Shown: positions 42,889 to 51,220 of the stretch, piece after piece
Numbering within the stretch: position 1 is the stretch's first letter
Layout: every line of letters begins with the position of its first letter
Origin: Mycobacterium europaeum
GTDB lineage: Bacteria > Actinomycetota > Actinomycetes > Mycobacteriales > Mycobacteriaceae
Assembly (NCBI RefSeq): GCF_002102155.1
Contig: NZ_LQOU01000042.1
Span: forward strand, 53,835 to 117,834
Length of the DNA: 64,000 nucleotides
Direction: 5' to 3'
Notes under the pieces: generated by a model
The model's input: only the letters and a program-made list of their open reading frames with translations
What the model was told of the DNA's origin: nothing
Database searches by the model: none
Position numbers and translations under genes: made by a program

Positions 42889-43046
42889 TCAATGGGCTCT
42901 GTCGATGGGCCGTCGCTTGGATGCCACTTGGCGGGCGGCGGGTGACAAAGGTCCCTCGCCGGGGTCGGCGCCGCGGGGTCACGATGGTTTCTTGCGCGTC
43001 GGGAGCGTGGTGGTATCAGGGCAGTGAAGGACCGGTGGGGGTAGTC

Positions 43047-43691
43047 ATGTTGTCAGCCGACCGCGTCTCGGCGATCGAGGAGTCCGCGTGGTTTCAGTCG
43101 AAGTGGGCACCGTACCTGTTGTGTGATGCGGACTGGCGGATCCGTGCGGTGAACGTGGCCTGCGAACGCGTGTCGGGGCACCCGCGGGAGAGCTTGCTCG
43201 GCCGTGAGCTGTTCGACGCCTTCCCGGAAAACCCGGCCGATCCGGAAGCGGACGGCGTGGCCAACGTCTCGGCGTCGCTGGAGTTTGTCCTTCGCCGCGG
43301 GGTCCGGCATTGGCTGGGTGTGCAGCGCTACGACATTCCCGACCCGCAGAATCCGGGCGAGTTCGTGTACAAGGTTTGGACGCCGATGAATTCGCCGATC
43401 AAGGAGGGCAAGAAGACCATCGCGGTGTTGCAGCACGCCCAGGACGTCACCCGCGTGGTGCCGCCGACGCCGGCGGAACGGGCGTATCCCAAACTCTTCG
43501 AGTTGCGGAGGGCGGCCGAGGTGCTGTCGCGCCAGTTCCCCGACCTTCCCAGCGAGGCGGTGTTGAGCGTGCTGACGCATTCCCACAGCGTGATCGCGGA
43601 AAGCGCCGGCATCGAGGACCTCGAGCGCGCGGAGGCGCTGGCCAAGCTGCGGCTGGAAACCCACGCGGGACATCCCGCGAAAGAGCTCTGA
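43047..43691 (+). CDS. PAS-domain protein
   Basis: 214 residues from ATG 43047, preceded by GGTGGGGG. Residues about 15-135 fit a PAS sensor fold: WAPYLLCDADWRIRAVN, CERVSGHPRESLLGRELFDAF and a late YKVWTPMNSPIKEG. The C-terminal 60 residues are helical (VLSVLTHSHSVIAE) with no kinase or DNA-binding motif I can name. It may sense redox state or a small ligand and act through another protein. Convergent with the SDR at 43701, 9 bases apart. Confidence 0.82.
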   Translation: MLSADRVSAIEESAWFQSKWAPYLLCDADWRIRAVNVACERVSGHPRESLLGRELFDAFPENPADPEADGVANVSASLEFVLRRGVRHWLGVQRYDIPDPQNPGEFVYKVWTPMNSPIKEGKKTIAVLQHAQDVTRVVPPTPAERAYPKLFELRRAAEVLSRQFPDLPSEAVLSVLTHSHSVIAESAGIEDLERAEALAKLRLETHAGHPAKEL

Positions 43692-43700
43692 CGCGCAACC

Positions 43701-44507
43701 TCACTCGCTCTTGGGCGAGCGGATGACCTTGCCGGCGGAGGTCCCCCCGTCGACCGGCAGCACGGCGCCGGTGACATACCTCGACCGATCGGTGGCGAAG
43801 TACAGCGCCGCCTCGGCGACGTCGTCTGGCGTGCCCTCCCGCTTCAACGGCCGGTCGTCACGCATCCCCTGGCGAATCCGCGCCTCGAACCGCGCCAGCT
43901 CGGCCGGGTCCACATCGACCGCCGACGACGCCAGGATCGGCGTCGGGATGCTACCCGGCGCTATCGCGTTGACCCGAATCTCGTGGCGCGCCAGCTCAAT
44001 TGCCGCGGACTTGGTGAACTGGATGACCGCCGCCTTCGAGGCGCGGTAGATCATCACGCCGCCGCCCGCCTGGATCCCACCGATCGACGTGAGGTTGATG
44101 ATCGACCCGCCGCCGCGGTCGGCCATGTGTCGGGCGGCATCGCGGGTACCGGCCATCACCCCCAGCACGTTGACCCCCATCACGCGGTGGAAGTCGGACA
44201 GGTCATCGTCGAGCAGCCGGCGCAACGGGCTGGAGATCCCGGCGTTGTTCACCATGACGTCCAGTCCGCCGAATTTCTCGACGGTGGTGGCGACGAGCGC
44301 GCCGACCTGTTCGGGATCGGAGACGTCCGTCCGCCGAAACAGGACTTGGGGACCCAGCGTGGCGGCCAACTCCTCCCCCCTGTCGGCCTCGACGTCGGCG
44401 ATGACGACCCGCGCCCCCTCGGCCGCAAACCGTTCCACGATCCCGCGGCCGATGCCGGACGCACCGCCGGTGACAATGGCGACCTTGCCATCCAATTCGT
44501 TGACCAC
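43701..44507 (-). CDS. SDR-family oxidoreductase
   Basis: 268 residues from GTG 44507. TGGASGIG near residue 14, NNAG, LTSIGG with Ser, YRASKAA with Tyr and Lys, and YVTGAVLPVDGG. Active classical SDR by motif. The second copy of the TTAAGTCAAGC element lies 28 bases upstream, so it probably belongs to the regulon of the TetR at 42175 despite being a separate transcript. Confidence 0.92.
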   Translation of the reverse strand: MVNELDGKVAIVTGGASGIGRGIVERFAAEGARVVIADVEADRGEELAATLGPQVLFRRTDVSDPEQVGALVATTVEKFGGLDVMVNNAGISSPLRRLLDDDLSDFHRVMGVNVLGVMAGTRDAARHMADRGGGSIINLTSIGGIQAGGGVMIYRASKAAVIQFTKSAAIELARHEIRVNAIAPGSIPTPILASSAVDVDPAELARFEARIRQGMRDDRPLKREGTPDDVAEAALYFATDRSRYVTGAVLPVDGGTSAGKVIRSPKSE

Positions 44508-44534
44508 CCGACGAGTTAATCGGTGCCGCGAGCG

Positions 44535-44556
44535 TTAAGTCAAGCAGTTGATTTAA
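44535..44556. promoter_or_regulatory. TetR operator candidate, copy 2 (TTAAGTCAAGC-type)
   Basis: Identical to the element at 42867-42888 except for two central bases (AG instead of GA). It lies 28 bases upstream of the SDR start at 44507 and 110 bases before the divergent NmrA-like gene, so it may serve both. Confidence 0.75.
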
Positions 44557-44666
44557 GGGCCGCCGTTCCTCGGCATCGCCTCGCGCAGACATTGAGGGTT
44601 CCGCACGTCCTGTGCAAGCGCCATGCTGGGTGGGCCAGTTCATCGGGAGACTCGGGAGGCGTGGTC

Positions 44667-45434
44667 ATGAAGGTTTTGGTCGTCGGGGGCAGCGGACTCA
44701 TCGGATCACAGGTCGTCGCCCAACTCAGCGAGCTGGGCCACGAGGCCGTCCCGGCCTCGCCGAGGTCGGGGGTCAACGCCGTGACGGGCGAAGGCGTCGC
44801 CGAAGCGTTGGCCGGTGTCCACACGGTTGTCGACGTCTCCAACTCGCCGTCCTGGGCCGACGAGGACGTTCTGAACTTCTTCACCACCTCGACCCGCAAC
44901 CTCCTCGAGGCGGAGCGGGCGGCCGGCGTCCAGCATCACGTCGCGCTCTCGATCGTGGGGGCGGACCGGACGGCCGAAAGTGGCTACATGCGAGCCAAAA
45001 TCGCCCAGGAAAAAGAAATCGTGGAATCGGGAGCCACGTATTCGATCGTGCGGGCGACCCAGTTCTTCGAATTCGTTGACGGCATTGCCGATTCGATGAC
45101 CGACGGCGACACCGTCCGCGCGCCGCACGGGGCGTTCCAGCCGATCGCCGCGGCGGATGTCGCCACGGCCGTGACCCGCGCGACGACCGGTGACCCGGTC
45201 AACGGGCTGACCAACATCGCCGGCCCCGAGAAGCGCGGCATGGACGATTTCATCCGGACCCGGTTCGCCGCGACCGGCGATGAGCGCCAAGTGGTCACCG
45301 ACAATGGCGTCCGCTACTACGGTGCGTTGCTCGATGACCGCAGCATCGTTCCCGTCGATGGCGAAGACGTCGTCGTCTACGCCACCACGTTCGATGACTG
45401 GATGGCTTCCCAGGCGCCCAGCGGCGCACAGTAG
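44667..45434 (+). CDS. NmrA-like NAD(P)-binding protein
   Basis: 255 residues from ATG 44667, preceded by CGGGAGG. VVGGSGLIGSQVV at the N-terminus is the atypical-SDR/NmrA dinucleotide motif; HHVALSIVGADR and YSIVRATQFFEF fit the same family. It lacks the classical Y-x3-K pair at the usual place. Roles range from redox sensing to quinone or ether reduction. Divergent from the SDR at 43701. Followed by a nested inverted repeat. Confidence 0.87.
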   Translation: MKVLVVGGSGLIGSQVVAQLSELGHEAVPASPRSGVNAVTGEGVAEALAGVHTVVDVSNSPSWADEDVLNFFTTSTRNLLEAERAAGVQHHVALSIVGADRTAESGYMRAKIAQEKEIVESGATYSIVRATQFFEFVDGIADSMTDGDTVRAPHGAFQPIAAADVATAVTRATTGDPVNGLTNIAGPEKRGMDDFIRTRFAATGDERQVVTDNGVRYYGALLDDRSIVPVDGEDVVVYATTFDDWMASQAPSGAQ

Positions 45435-45451
45435 TAGGGACCCCGCCATCC

Positions 45452-45509
45452 CGAGATTGCCGTCGGGGCTGTGGTTGCCGTCGACGGCACGACCCTGGCG
45501 GCAATCTCG
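45452..45509. repeat. nested inverted repeat after NmrA-like gene
   Basis: CGAGATTGCCG at 45452-45462 pairs with CGGCAATCTCG at 45499-45509 (11 bp perfect). The 36-base loop contains a second perfect palindrome, TGCCGTCGACGGCA. It lies 17 bases after the stop at 45434. A terminator or mRNA-processing structure is possible; there is no T tract. Confidence 0.6.
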
Positions 45510-45594
45510 ACATCAACCGCATGGGTAGTTGCGCTGAGCCCCGCGGCCGAGCAGCGTATAGAACGCCAGAGATCGACGACGACGAGGAGCGGTG

Positions 45595-47241
45595 ATGTCT
45601 GTGCTTCCCACGAGCGAGACCACCGCCCCCGGCGGTCGGCTCACCAGGCGCGGATTCATCGCCGCCGGCATCGCCGGCGGATTCGCACTGGCGGCGTGCA
45701 GTCAGTCCAAGCCCCCGCCGTCCGGCAACGCTCAGCTGGCCGCCGCCATCGCCGCGGCCGAGGCCGCCCGGCCGCACAGCGGCCGCACCGTCACCGCCAG
45801 GCTGACCGCCCAGCAGGTCCAGGTCGACCTGGGCGGCCCGGTCGTGCGCACGCTGGCCTACGGCAACGCCATCCCGGGCTCACCGATCCGGGCCAGGATC
45901 GGTGACGAGCTGGCGGTGACGGTGTCGAATCGGCTCGACCGCCCGACGTCGGTGCACTGGCACGGCATCGCGCTGCGCAACGACATGGACGGCGCCGCGC
46001 CCGCCACCCCCAACATCCCCGCCGGCCAGGACTTCACCTACCGGTTCTCCGTCCCGGACGCCGGCACCTACTGGGCCCATCCGCACACCGGTCTGGACGC
46101 CGACACGGGCCTTTACCTGCCGGTCATCGTCGACGACCCGACCGAAGGCGACTACGACGCCGAATGGATTGTGGTCCTTGATGATTGGACCGACGGCGTC
46201 GGGAAGTCGCCGCAGCAGCTCTACACCGAACTGACCAGCCCCAACAAGCCCGGCCCGCCAAGCGCCCCCGAGACCACGACGAGCACGACCACCACTGGCA
46301 CTACCACGACCAGTGAGACGCCGAGCACCACGTCGTCGACCGGTGAGACCTCGTCAAGGTCGACCAGCACCACCTCGAGCGGCCCGCCAGCTTCGCCGGC
46401 CGCGGCGCCGGGGGGCGGCGTCGGCAGAAGCGATCTGCTCGGCGGCGACACCGGGGACATCGCCTACCCCTACTACTTGGTCAACGGCCGAATTCCCGCC
46501 GCGCCCATGACCTTCAACGCCAAGCCGGGACAGCGCATCCGGATCCGCTTCATCAACGCCGGCTCCGACACCACGTTTCGCGTCGCGCTGGGCGGCCATT
46601 CGATGACGGTCACGCATACCGACGGTTATCCCGTGGTGCCGGTCCGGGTCGACGCCCTGCTCATCGGCATGGCGGAGCGCTACGACGTCATCGTGACCGC
46701 AGCCGACGGCGTTTTTCCGCTGGTCGCGCTCGCCGAAGGGAAGAACGCCCTGGCGCGAACGCTGCTGTCCACCGGCGCGGGCAGCGCACCCGACCCGGGG
46801 TTCCACCCGGCCGAACTCGACCGACGGGTGGGCACGGTGGAAATGTTCACCGCGACAACGCCAGTCAACCTGGGCCGGCCGCAGCCCGGCCTGAACCTCC
46901 CGGTCGTGCTGGGCGGCAACATGACCCAATACAACTGGACGATCAACGGAAAGCCCTACAGCGACACCGAGCCGTTGCACATCCGCCAGGGCGATCGGCC
47001 CACCATCACGTTCGACAACACCACGATGATGTATCACCCGATGCACCTGCACGGCCACACGTTTCAGCTGATCAAGGCCGACGGTAGTCCCGGTGCGCGC
47101 AAGGACACCCTCATGGTGCTGCCCAAGCAGAAGCTGCTCGCCGTGCTGGTGGCCGACAATCCGGGCCTGTGGCAGTTGCACTGCCACAACACCTATCACC
47201 AAGAGGCCGGCATGCAGACCCGGCTGGACTACGTGTTCTGA
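45595..47241 (+). CDS. mmcO: multicopper oxidase, Tat-exported lipoprotein
   Basis: 548 residues from ATG 45595, preceded by GAGGAG. The N-terminus has TRRGFIAAG (Tat) and lipobox LAAC at Cys35, so it is a periplasmic lipoprotein. Copper ligands: HWHGI, WAHPHTG, HPMHLHGHTF and LHCHNTYHQEAGM. It matches the mycobacterial MmcO type, which oxidises Cu(I) and phenolics and gives copper tolerance. Residues about 215-265 are an almost pure Thr/Ser/Pro stretch inserted between cupredoxin domains, likely an exposed linker. Confidence 0.9.
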   Translation: MSVLPTSETTAPGGRLTRRGFIAAGIAGGFALAACSQSKPPPSGNAQLAAAIAAAEAARPHSGRTVTARLTAQQVQVDLGGPVVRTLAYGNAIPGSPIRARIGDELAVTVSNRLDRPTSVHWHGIALRNDMDGAAPATPNIPAGQDFTYRFSVPDAGTYWAHPHTGLDADTGLYLPVIVDDPTEGDYDAEWIVVLDDWTDGVGKSPQQLYTELTSPNKPGPPSAPETTTSTTTTGTTTTSETPSTTSSTGETSSRSTSTTSSGPPASPAAAPGGGVGRSDLLGGDTGDIAYPYYLVNGRIPAAPMTFNAKPGQRIRIRFINAGSDTTFRVALGGHSMTVTHTDGYPVVPVRVDALLIGMAERYDVIVTAADGVFPLVALAEGKNALARTLLSTGAGSAPDPGFHPAELDRRVGTVEMFTATTPVNLGRPQPGLNLPVVLGGNMTQYNWTINGKPYSDTEPLHIRQGDRPTITFDNTTMMYHPMHLHGHTFQLIKADGSPGARKDTLMVLPKQKLLAVLVADNPGLWQLHCHNTYHQEAGMQTRLDYVF

Positions 47242-47244
47242 GCC

Positions 47245-48066
47245 TCAGGCGTCGCCGAGGAAGTCGAGCAGCAGCCGGTTCACCGTGGTCGACTGCTCGA
47301 TCTGCGGGCAGTGTCCGGCCTTGTCGACAACGACCGACCGGGCGCCGTCGATCGCCTTGGCGATCTGGGCGGCCCAGCCGGCCGGAAGCAGCTTGTCGGC
47401 TCCCCCCTCCACGACCAGCGTCGGCACGGTGATGCGTTCGTACGCGCGGGCACTCGAAGGCGTGGCCGACGGTGTGGCGCCCGGGCGGCGGAACCTGGCC
47501 GCGGCGACCGCCTCCCACGCGCCGGGCGCGGTGCTCGACTCATAGCGGCGCCGCACGTAGCGGTCGTCGTCGGGATAGCCCGGGTCGCAGAACAGCGCCT
47601 CGACGATGCGCCGCATGCCCGGAAGCGTTGCGTCGTACTGTTGTAGGGCCTCGAAGTGCCGGTTCTGTTGAATCTCTCCGCCCCCGCAGATGATCGCCAG
47701 GCTGCGGACTGGCAGCCGCGGCGCGTCCGAGGTGGCATCGGTGAGCAGGTTGATGGCGCCCATCGAGTTGCCCACGAAGTGCGCCGAGCCGACGCCGAGC
47801 AACTCGCAGAACCGCGCCACGTGCCGAATCCGCATTCCGCGCCCGTCGACGAAATCGATGACCTTCGCCGACTGCCCGAAGCCCAGCTGGTCGGGCGCCA
47901 GCACCCGGTATCGAGCCGCGAGTGCGGCGATGTTGCATTCCCAGCCCAGTTCGGCGCCGGCACCGAACTCCCCGCCGTGCAGCAGTACCACCGGGTCGCC
48001 GTCGCCCGCCTCCAGGTAGCTGGTGGCCAGGCCGTCCACCAGCATCGTCTTGCGCTCAAAGTCCAT
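47245..48066 (-). CDS. alpha/beta hydrolase (meta-cleavage hydrolase-like)
   Basis: 273 residues from ATG 48066. HGGEFGAGA oxyanion region, nucleophile elbow HFVGNSMGAINLL (Ser near residue 101), acid in VEGGADKLLP and His in KAGHCPQIEQ. GNSMG elbows occur in MhpC/BphD-type C-C hydrolases, so it could split the ring-opened product of MhpB; the other hydrolase at 55540 is a rival. It overlaps the cyclase-family gene by one base and ends the minus-strand operon. Confidence 0.87.
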   Translation of the reverse strand: MDFERKTMLVDGLATSYLEAGDGDPVVLLHGGEFGAGAELGWECNIAALAARYRVLAPDQLGFGQSAKVIDFVDGRGMRIRHVARFCELLGVGSAHFVGNSMGAINLLTDATSDAPRLPVRSLAIICGGGEIQQNRHFEALQQYDATLPGMRRIVEALFCDPGYPDDDRYVRRRYESSTAPGAWEAVAAARFRRPGATPSATPSSARAYERITVPTLVVEGGADKLLPAGWAAQIAKAIDGARSVVVDKAGHCPQIEQSTTVNRLLLDFLGDA

Positions 48067-49058
48067 CACTTGATCGCGATCGGGTTGACCGGAGAGCCCA
48101 CCGCGCCGACAACCCGCAGGGGTGGGGCGACGAGCTGGAACTCGTAGACGCCGTCTGCGGCGCAGTCCTCGGCCAGCGCGGTGAGATCCCAGTATTCGCC
48201 GAAGATCATCCCCATATCGCGCAGGCAGAGCAGATGCAGGGGGAAGGTGATGCCGTCGATGCCGGACACCAGGTCTTCGACCTGAAGGTTGTCGGCGGCG
48301 ACGGCAGCGATCTCGTGATCGTGCAGCCACTGGGCGCATCGCCAGTCCAGCCCCGAGTAACCTTCCGTCTTGTTCCCGGTCATGAGAAAACTTGTCCACC
48401 AGCCGGTCCGGATCAGCACGATGTCGCCCCGGCCGATCGTCACACCCTGGGCGCGAACCACGTCGTCGAGTTCTTCCGGCGAGATCGGGTTCCCGGCTGC
48501 GAGGAAGACGTCGGCCCCTCGGTGGCGAACCAAGTCCAGCAGCACACCGCGCGACGTGATGCCCTTGACGTCGACCTTGTCGATGCCGCAGTGGTAGGCG
48601 CCCATGCTGGTCACCGAATCCGCCGCAAAACCGTTGTAGAGGTGATCGTCGTAGTAGACGTGGGACAGCGCATCCCACTGGCTTGCCGCCTGCAACGGCA
48701 TGATGATGATGTCGTCGTTGAAACGAAACGGGTTGTCGGCCGTCATATAACCACTGAGCTGCTGGGCCAACGGGTTACGCGGCCAGCTGGGTCCGTACTT
48801 GGCCAGCGTGTTCGCGTCGCCGCCATCGACGGTCATGATGTGGACCGGGTTGTGCCGGAACTCGAAGGCGCCCTGCGGCCCCGAGGCGCCGAAGTCGACG
48901 CCGAGCGGGAACACCTTGCCGTGCCTGACCAAACTCGCGGCGTGGGCCACCTTGTCCGCGGTGATGAAATTCAGCGTGCCGAGCTCGTCGTCGTCGCCCC
49001 ACCTTCCCCAATTCGAAACGTCGCGCGCGACGCGCCGGAAATCAGTCAAGTCGGTCAC
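48066..49058 (-). CDS. cyclase-family protein (kynurenine formamidase-like fold)
   Basis: 330 residues from ATG 49058. The segment QAASQWDALSHVYYDDHLYNG near residue 125 is the metal-site region of the large cyclase-family branch, where S-Q-W-D replaces the G-T-H-x-D of kynurenine formamidase. TGWWTSFL and AADNLQVED are also typical. Members open or close rings or hydrolyse amides. It overlaps the SDR upstream by 4 bases and the hydrolase by 1 base. Confidence 0.87.
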   Translation of the reverse strand: MTDLTDFRRVARDVSNWGRWGDDDELGTLNFITADKVAHAASLVRHGKVFPLGVDFGASGPQGAFEFRHNPVHIMTVDGGDANTLAKYGPSWPRNPLAQQLSGYMTADNPFRFNDDIIIMPLQAASQWDALSHVYYDDHLYNGFAADSVTSMGAYHCGIDKVDVKGITSRGVLLDLVRHRGADVFLAAGNPISPEELDDVVRAQGVTIGRGDIVLIRTGWWTSFLMTGNKTEGYSGLDWRCAQWLHDHEIAAVAADNLQVEDLVSGIDGITFPLHLLCLRDMGMIFGEYWDLTALAEDCAADGVYEFQLVAPPLRVVGAVGSPVNPIAIK

Positions 49059-49879
49059 GGGGCTCCTTCCCGTCCATTCACGAGCTCACGAGCGATCGCG
49101 GCGCCCACGTTTCCGCCGTCGACCCAGATGATCTGCCCGGTGATGTAGCTGGCTGCGCCGCTATTCAAGAAGAGCAGTACCGCGGCCTGCTCGGCCGGAT
49201 CGGAGACCCGGCCCAACGGCTTGGGGATGTCGTCGAGGAAGCCCTGACCGTAGGCCGTGCGCAGCTGGTCGAGGATCGGGGTCTCGGTGACCCCGGGACC
49301 CGTGCAGTTGATGCGGATGCCCCTGGCTCCCAAGGGCGTAGCACTTCGCATGGTGTAGAAGATGATCGCCTCTTTGGACAGTTGGTAACCGTTGCCCAAG
49401 CCCTCGTGATTGGCGCGACACCAATCGATGCCTTCCCGCATTGTCGCGGTGTTCAGCAGAGGCGCCACCGCGGCCGCATGTTCGCGGTAGGCGGCGGCCG
49501 CGAGGGAGGAGACGCTCACGATCGAGGATCCCGCAGCCATCTTCGGGACCAGCGCCTCGGTCAACTGACGCAGGCCCAGGAAGTTGACTGTGGCGACCAG
49601 CACCGGGTCACCGATCCCGGACGAGACACCGGCGACGTTGAACAGTGCGTCGACCGGCCCGCCGATCGCCGCTGCGGCCTCATCGATCGAGCCAGGGTCG
49701 GCCAGGTCCGTCTCACGAAAGTCGTTGAGCGGGACATCGGGTCGACGCTTGTCCAGCCCGATGACGTCCGCGCCGAGTTCGCCGAGCTGGCGCACCACGT
49801 GTCCGCCGATGCCCGAGGCGCATCCGGTCACCACCGCGCGGCGGCCGTCGTAGCGCCAGAGCTCGTCGATCGATCCCAA
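49055..49879 (-). CDS. SDR-family oxidoreductase
   Basis: 274 residues from ATG 49879. TGCASGIGG near residue 18, FNVAGVSS, catalytic Ser in SVSSLAA, Tyr-Lys in YQLSKEA and YITGQIIWVDGG. There is a longer loop before the Tyr (REHAAAVAPLLNTATMREG), as in 3-alpha-hydroxysteroid dehydrogenase-like SDRs. Alcohol/ketone interconversion in the meta-cleavage operon. Confidence 0.9.
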   Translation of the reverse strand: MGSIDELWRYDGRRAVVTGCASGIGGHVVRQLGELGADVIGLDKRRPDVPLNDFRETDLADPGSIDEAAAAIGGPVDALFNVAGVSSGIGDPVLVATVNFLGLRQLTEALVPKMAAGSSIVSVSSLAAAAYREHAAAVAPLLNTATMREGIDWCRANHEGLGNGYQLSKEAIIFYTMRSATPLGARGIRINCTGPGVTETPILDQLRTAYGQGFLDDIPKPLGRVSDPAEQAAVLLFLNSGAASYITGQIIWVDGGNVGAAIARELVNGREGAP

Positions 49880-49910
49880 GACCGGCTCCTCATTCAGCGA
49901 CCGTCCGGGG

Positions 49911-51218
49911 TCACTTCTTCTGCTGCTGCTCCTTCAGGCGCTGCGCCGCCTGGACGCGGCCCTCGTTGATCTCCGCCATGGCTTCGGGGATCTCGCTGGC
50001 GGTGAACTTACCGCCCCGACCGGTGGGCAGGCCGCCGAACGAGTATTTCTCGTCGAACTGCGGCGCGGTCGGTGCGGGCCGCCGCGCTTCCACCTTCTCG
50101 ATGACGGGTTCCAGCCGCTTCGCCTTCTCGGCGACCGCCTTGGCGTCGCGTTCGATGAACTCGGGCAGCACCTCGGAGCCCATCAACTCGATGGATTCCA
50201 TGGTGCCCTCGTGGCTGCGCGGGTTGAGCAGCAGGATGATCTCGTCGACACCGCTCTCCTCGTACCCGCGCAGGAATTCCCGGACGGTCGCCGGCGACCC
50301 GATCGCGCCGCGCCCGGGCCCGTAGGCCAACGTCGGATCCTTTTCCACCTCTTCGAGATACCGCCTCCACACGCCGGTCCGCCCGGGGGTGTGCACGCCC
50401 GTCATGTAGTAGTGCATGATCCCGAACGAGAAGAATCCGCCGCCCTTTCCCAGCCGTTGCAGCGCCTGCTCGTCGGTCTTGGCGACCATCATCGACAGGT
50501 CGCCCCCGATGGCCAGGATGTTCGGATTGATCCGGGGTGTGACGGGAACGCCGCTCTCTTCGAACTCCTTGTAGTAGCCGTTCACCCGCTCGGTCAGCGG
50601 CCCGGGACCGGTGTAGGCGAAACTCAGTGCGCCGATTGCTTTTTGGGCGGCCATTTGCACGCTCGCCGGCCGGGTGCAGGCGACCCAGACGGGTGGATGC
50701 GGCTTCTGCAGCGGCTTGGGAACGACGTTGCGCGCCGGCATCTGGACGTGTTGGCCGTTGAATCCGGCGAACGGTTCCTCGATCATGCAGCGGATCGAGA
50801 CCTCGAGCGCCTCCTCCCATTGGGCGCGCTTGTCGGCGGGGTCGATGTTGAATCCGCCGAGTTCACCGACGGACGACGATTCGCCGGTGCCGAACTCGAC
50901 GCGGCCGTTGGAGAGCAGGTCCAAGGTGGCGATGCGTTCGGCTACCCGGGCGGGGTGGTTGACCACCGGGGGCAGGTGCATGATGCCGAACCCCAGGCGG
51001 ATGTCCTTGGTGCGCTGGCTGGCCGCGGCCAGGAAGATCTCCGGTGCCGTCGAGTGGCAGTACTCCTCGAGGAAGTGGTGTTCGGTCAGCCACACGGTGG
51101 AGAAGCCCGCCTTGTCGGCGGCCTCGACCTCGTCGAGACACTCCTGCATCATGACGTGTTCGTCGTCGGGCGCCCACGGCCGCGGCAGGGCGAACTCGTA
51201 GAACAGCGAGATTTTCAT
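49911..51218 (-). CDS. LLM-class (luciferase-like) flavin-dependent monooxygenase
   Basis: 435 residues from ATG 51218 (MKISLFYEFALPRPW). The TIM-barrel luciferase fold is recognisable from TVWLTEHHFLEEY near residue 43, LGFGIMHLPPVVNHPARVAE and the VEFGTGESSS turn. FMN or F420 dependence cannot be told from sequence alone. The last 60 residues are polar and end KEQQQKK. Likely a two-component oxygenase needing a separate reductase, not seen here. It ends 31 bases before the SDR gene start. Confidence 0.9.
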   Translation of the reverse strand: MKISLFYEFALPRPWAPDDEHVMMQECLDEVEAADKAGFSTVWLTEHHFLEEYCHSTAPEIFLAAASQRTKDIRLGFGIMHLPPVVNHPARVAERIATLDLLSNGRVEFGTGESSSVGELGGFNIDPADKRAQWEEALEVSIRCMIEEPFAGFNGQHVQMPARNVVPKPLQKPHPPVWVACTRPASVQMAAQKAIGALSFAYTGPGPLTERVNGYYKEFEESGVPVTPRINPNILAIGGDLSMMVAKTDEQALQRLGKGGGFFSFGIMHYYMTGVHTPGRTGVWRRYLEEVEKDPTLAYGPGRGAIGSPATVREFLRGYEESGVDEIILLLNPRSHEGTMESIELMGSEVLPEFIERDAKAVAEKAKRLEPVIEKVEARRPAPTAPQFDEKYSFGGLPTGRGGKFTASEIPEAMAEINEGRVQAAQRLKEQQQKK

Positions 51219-51220
51219 CG

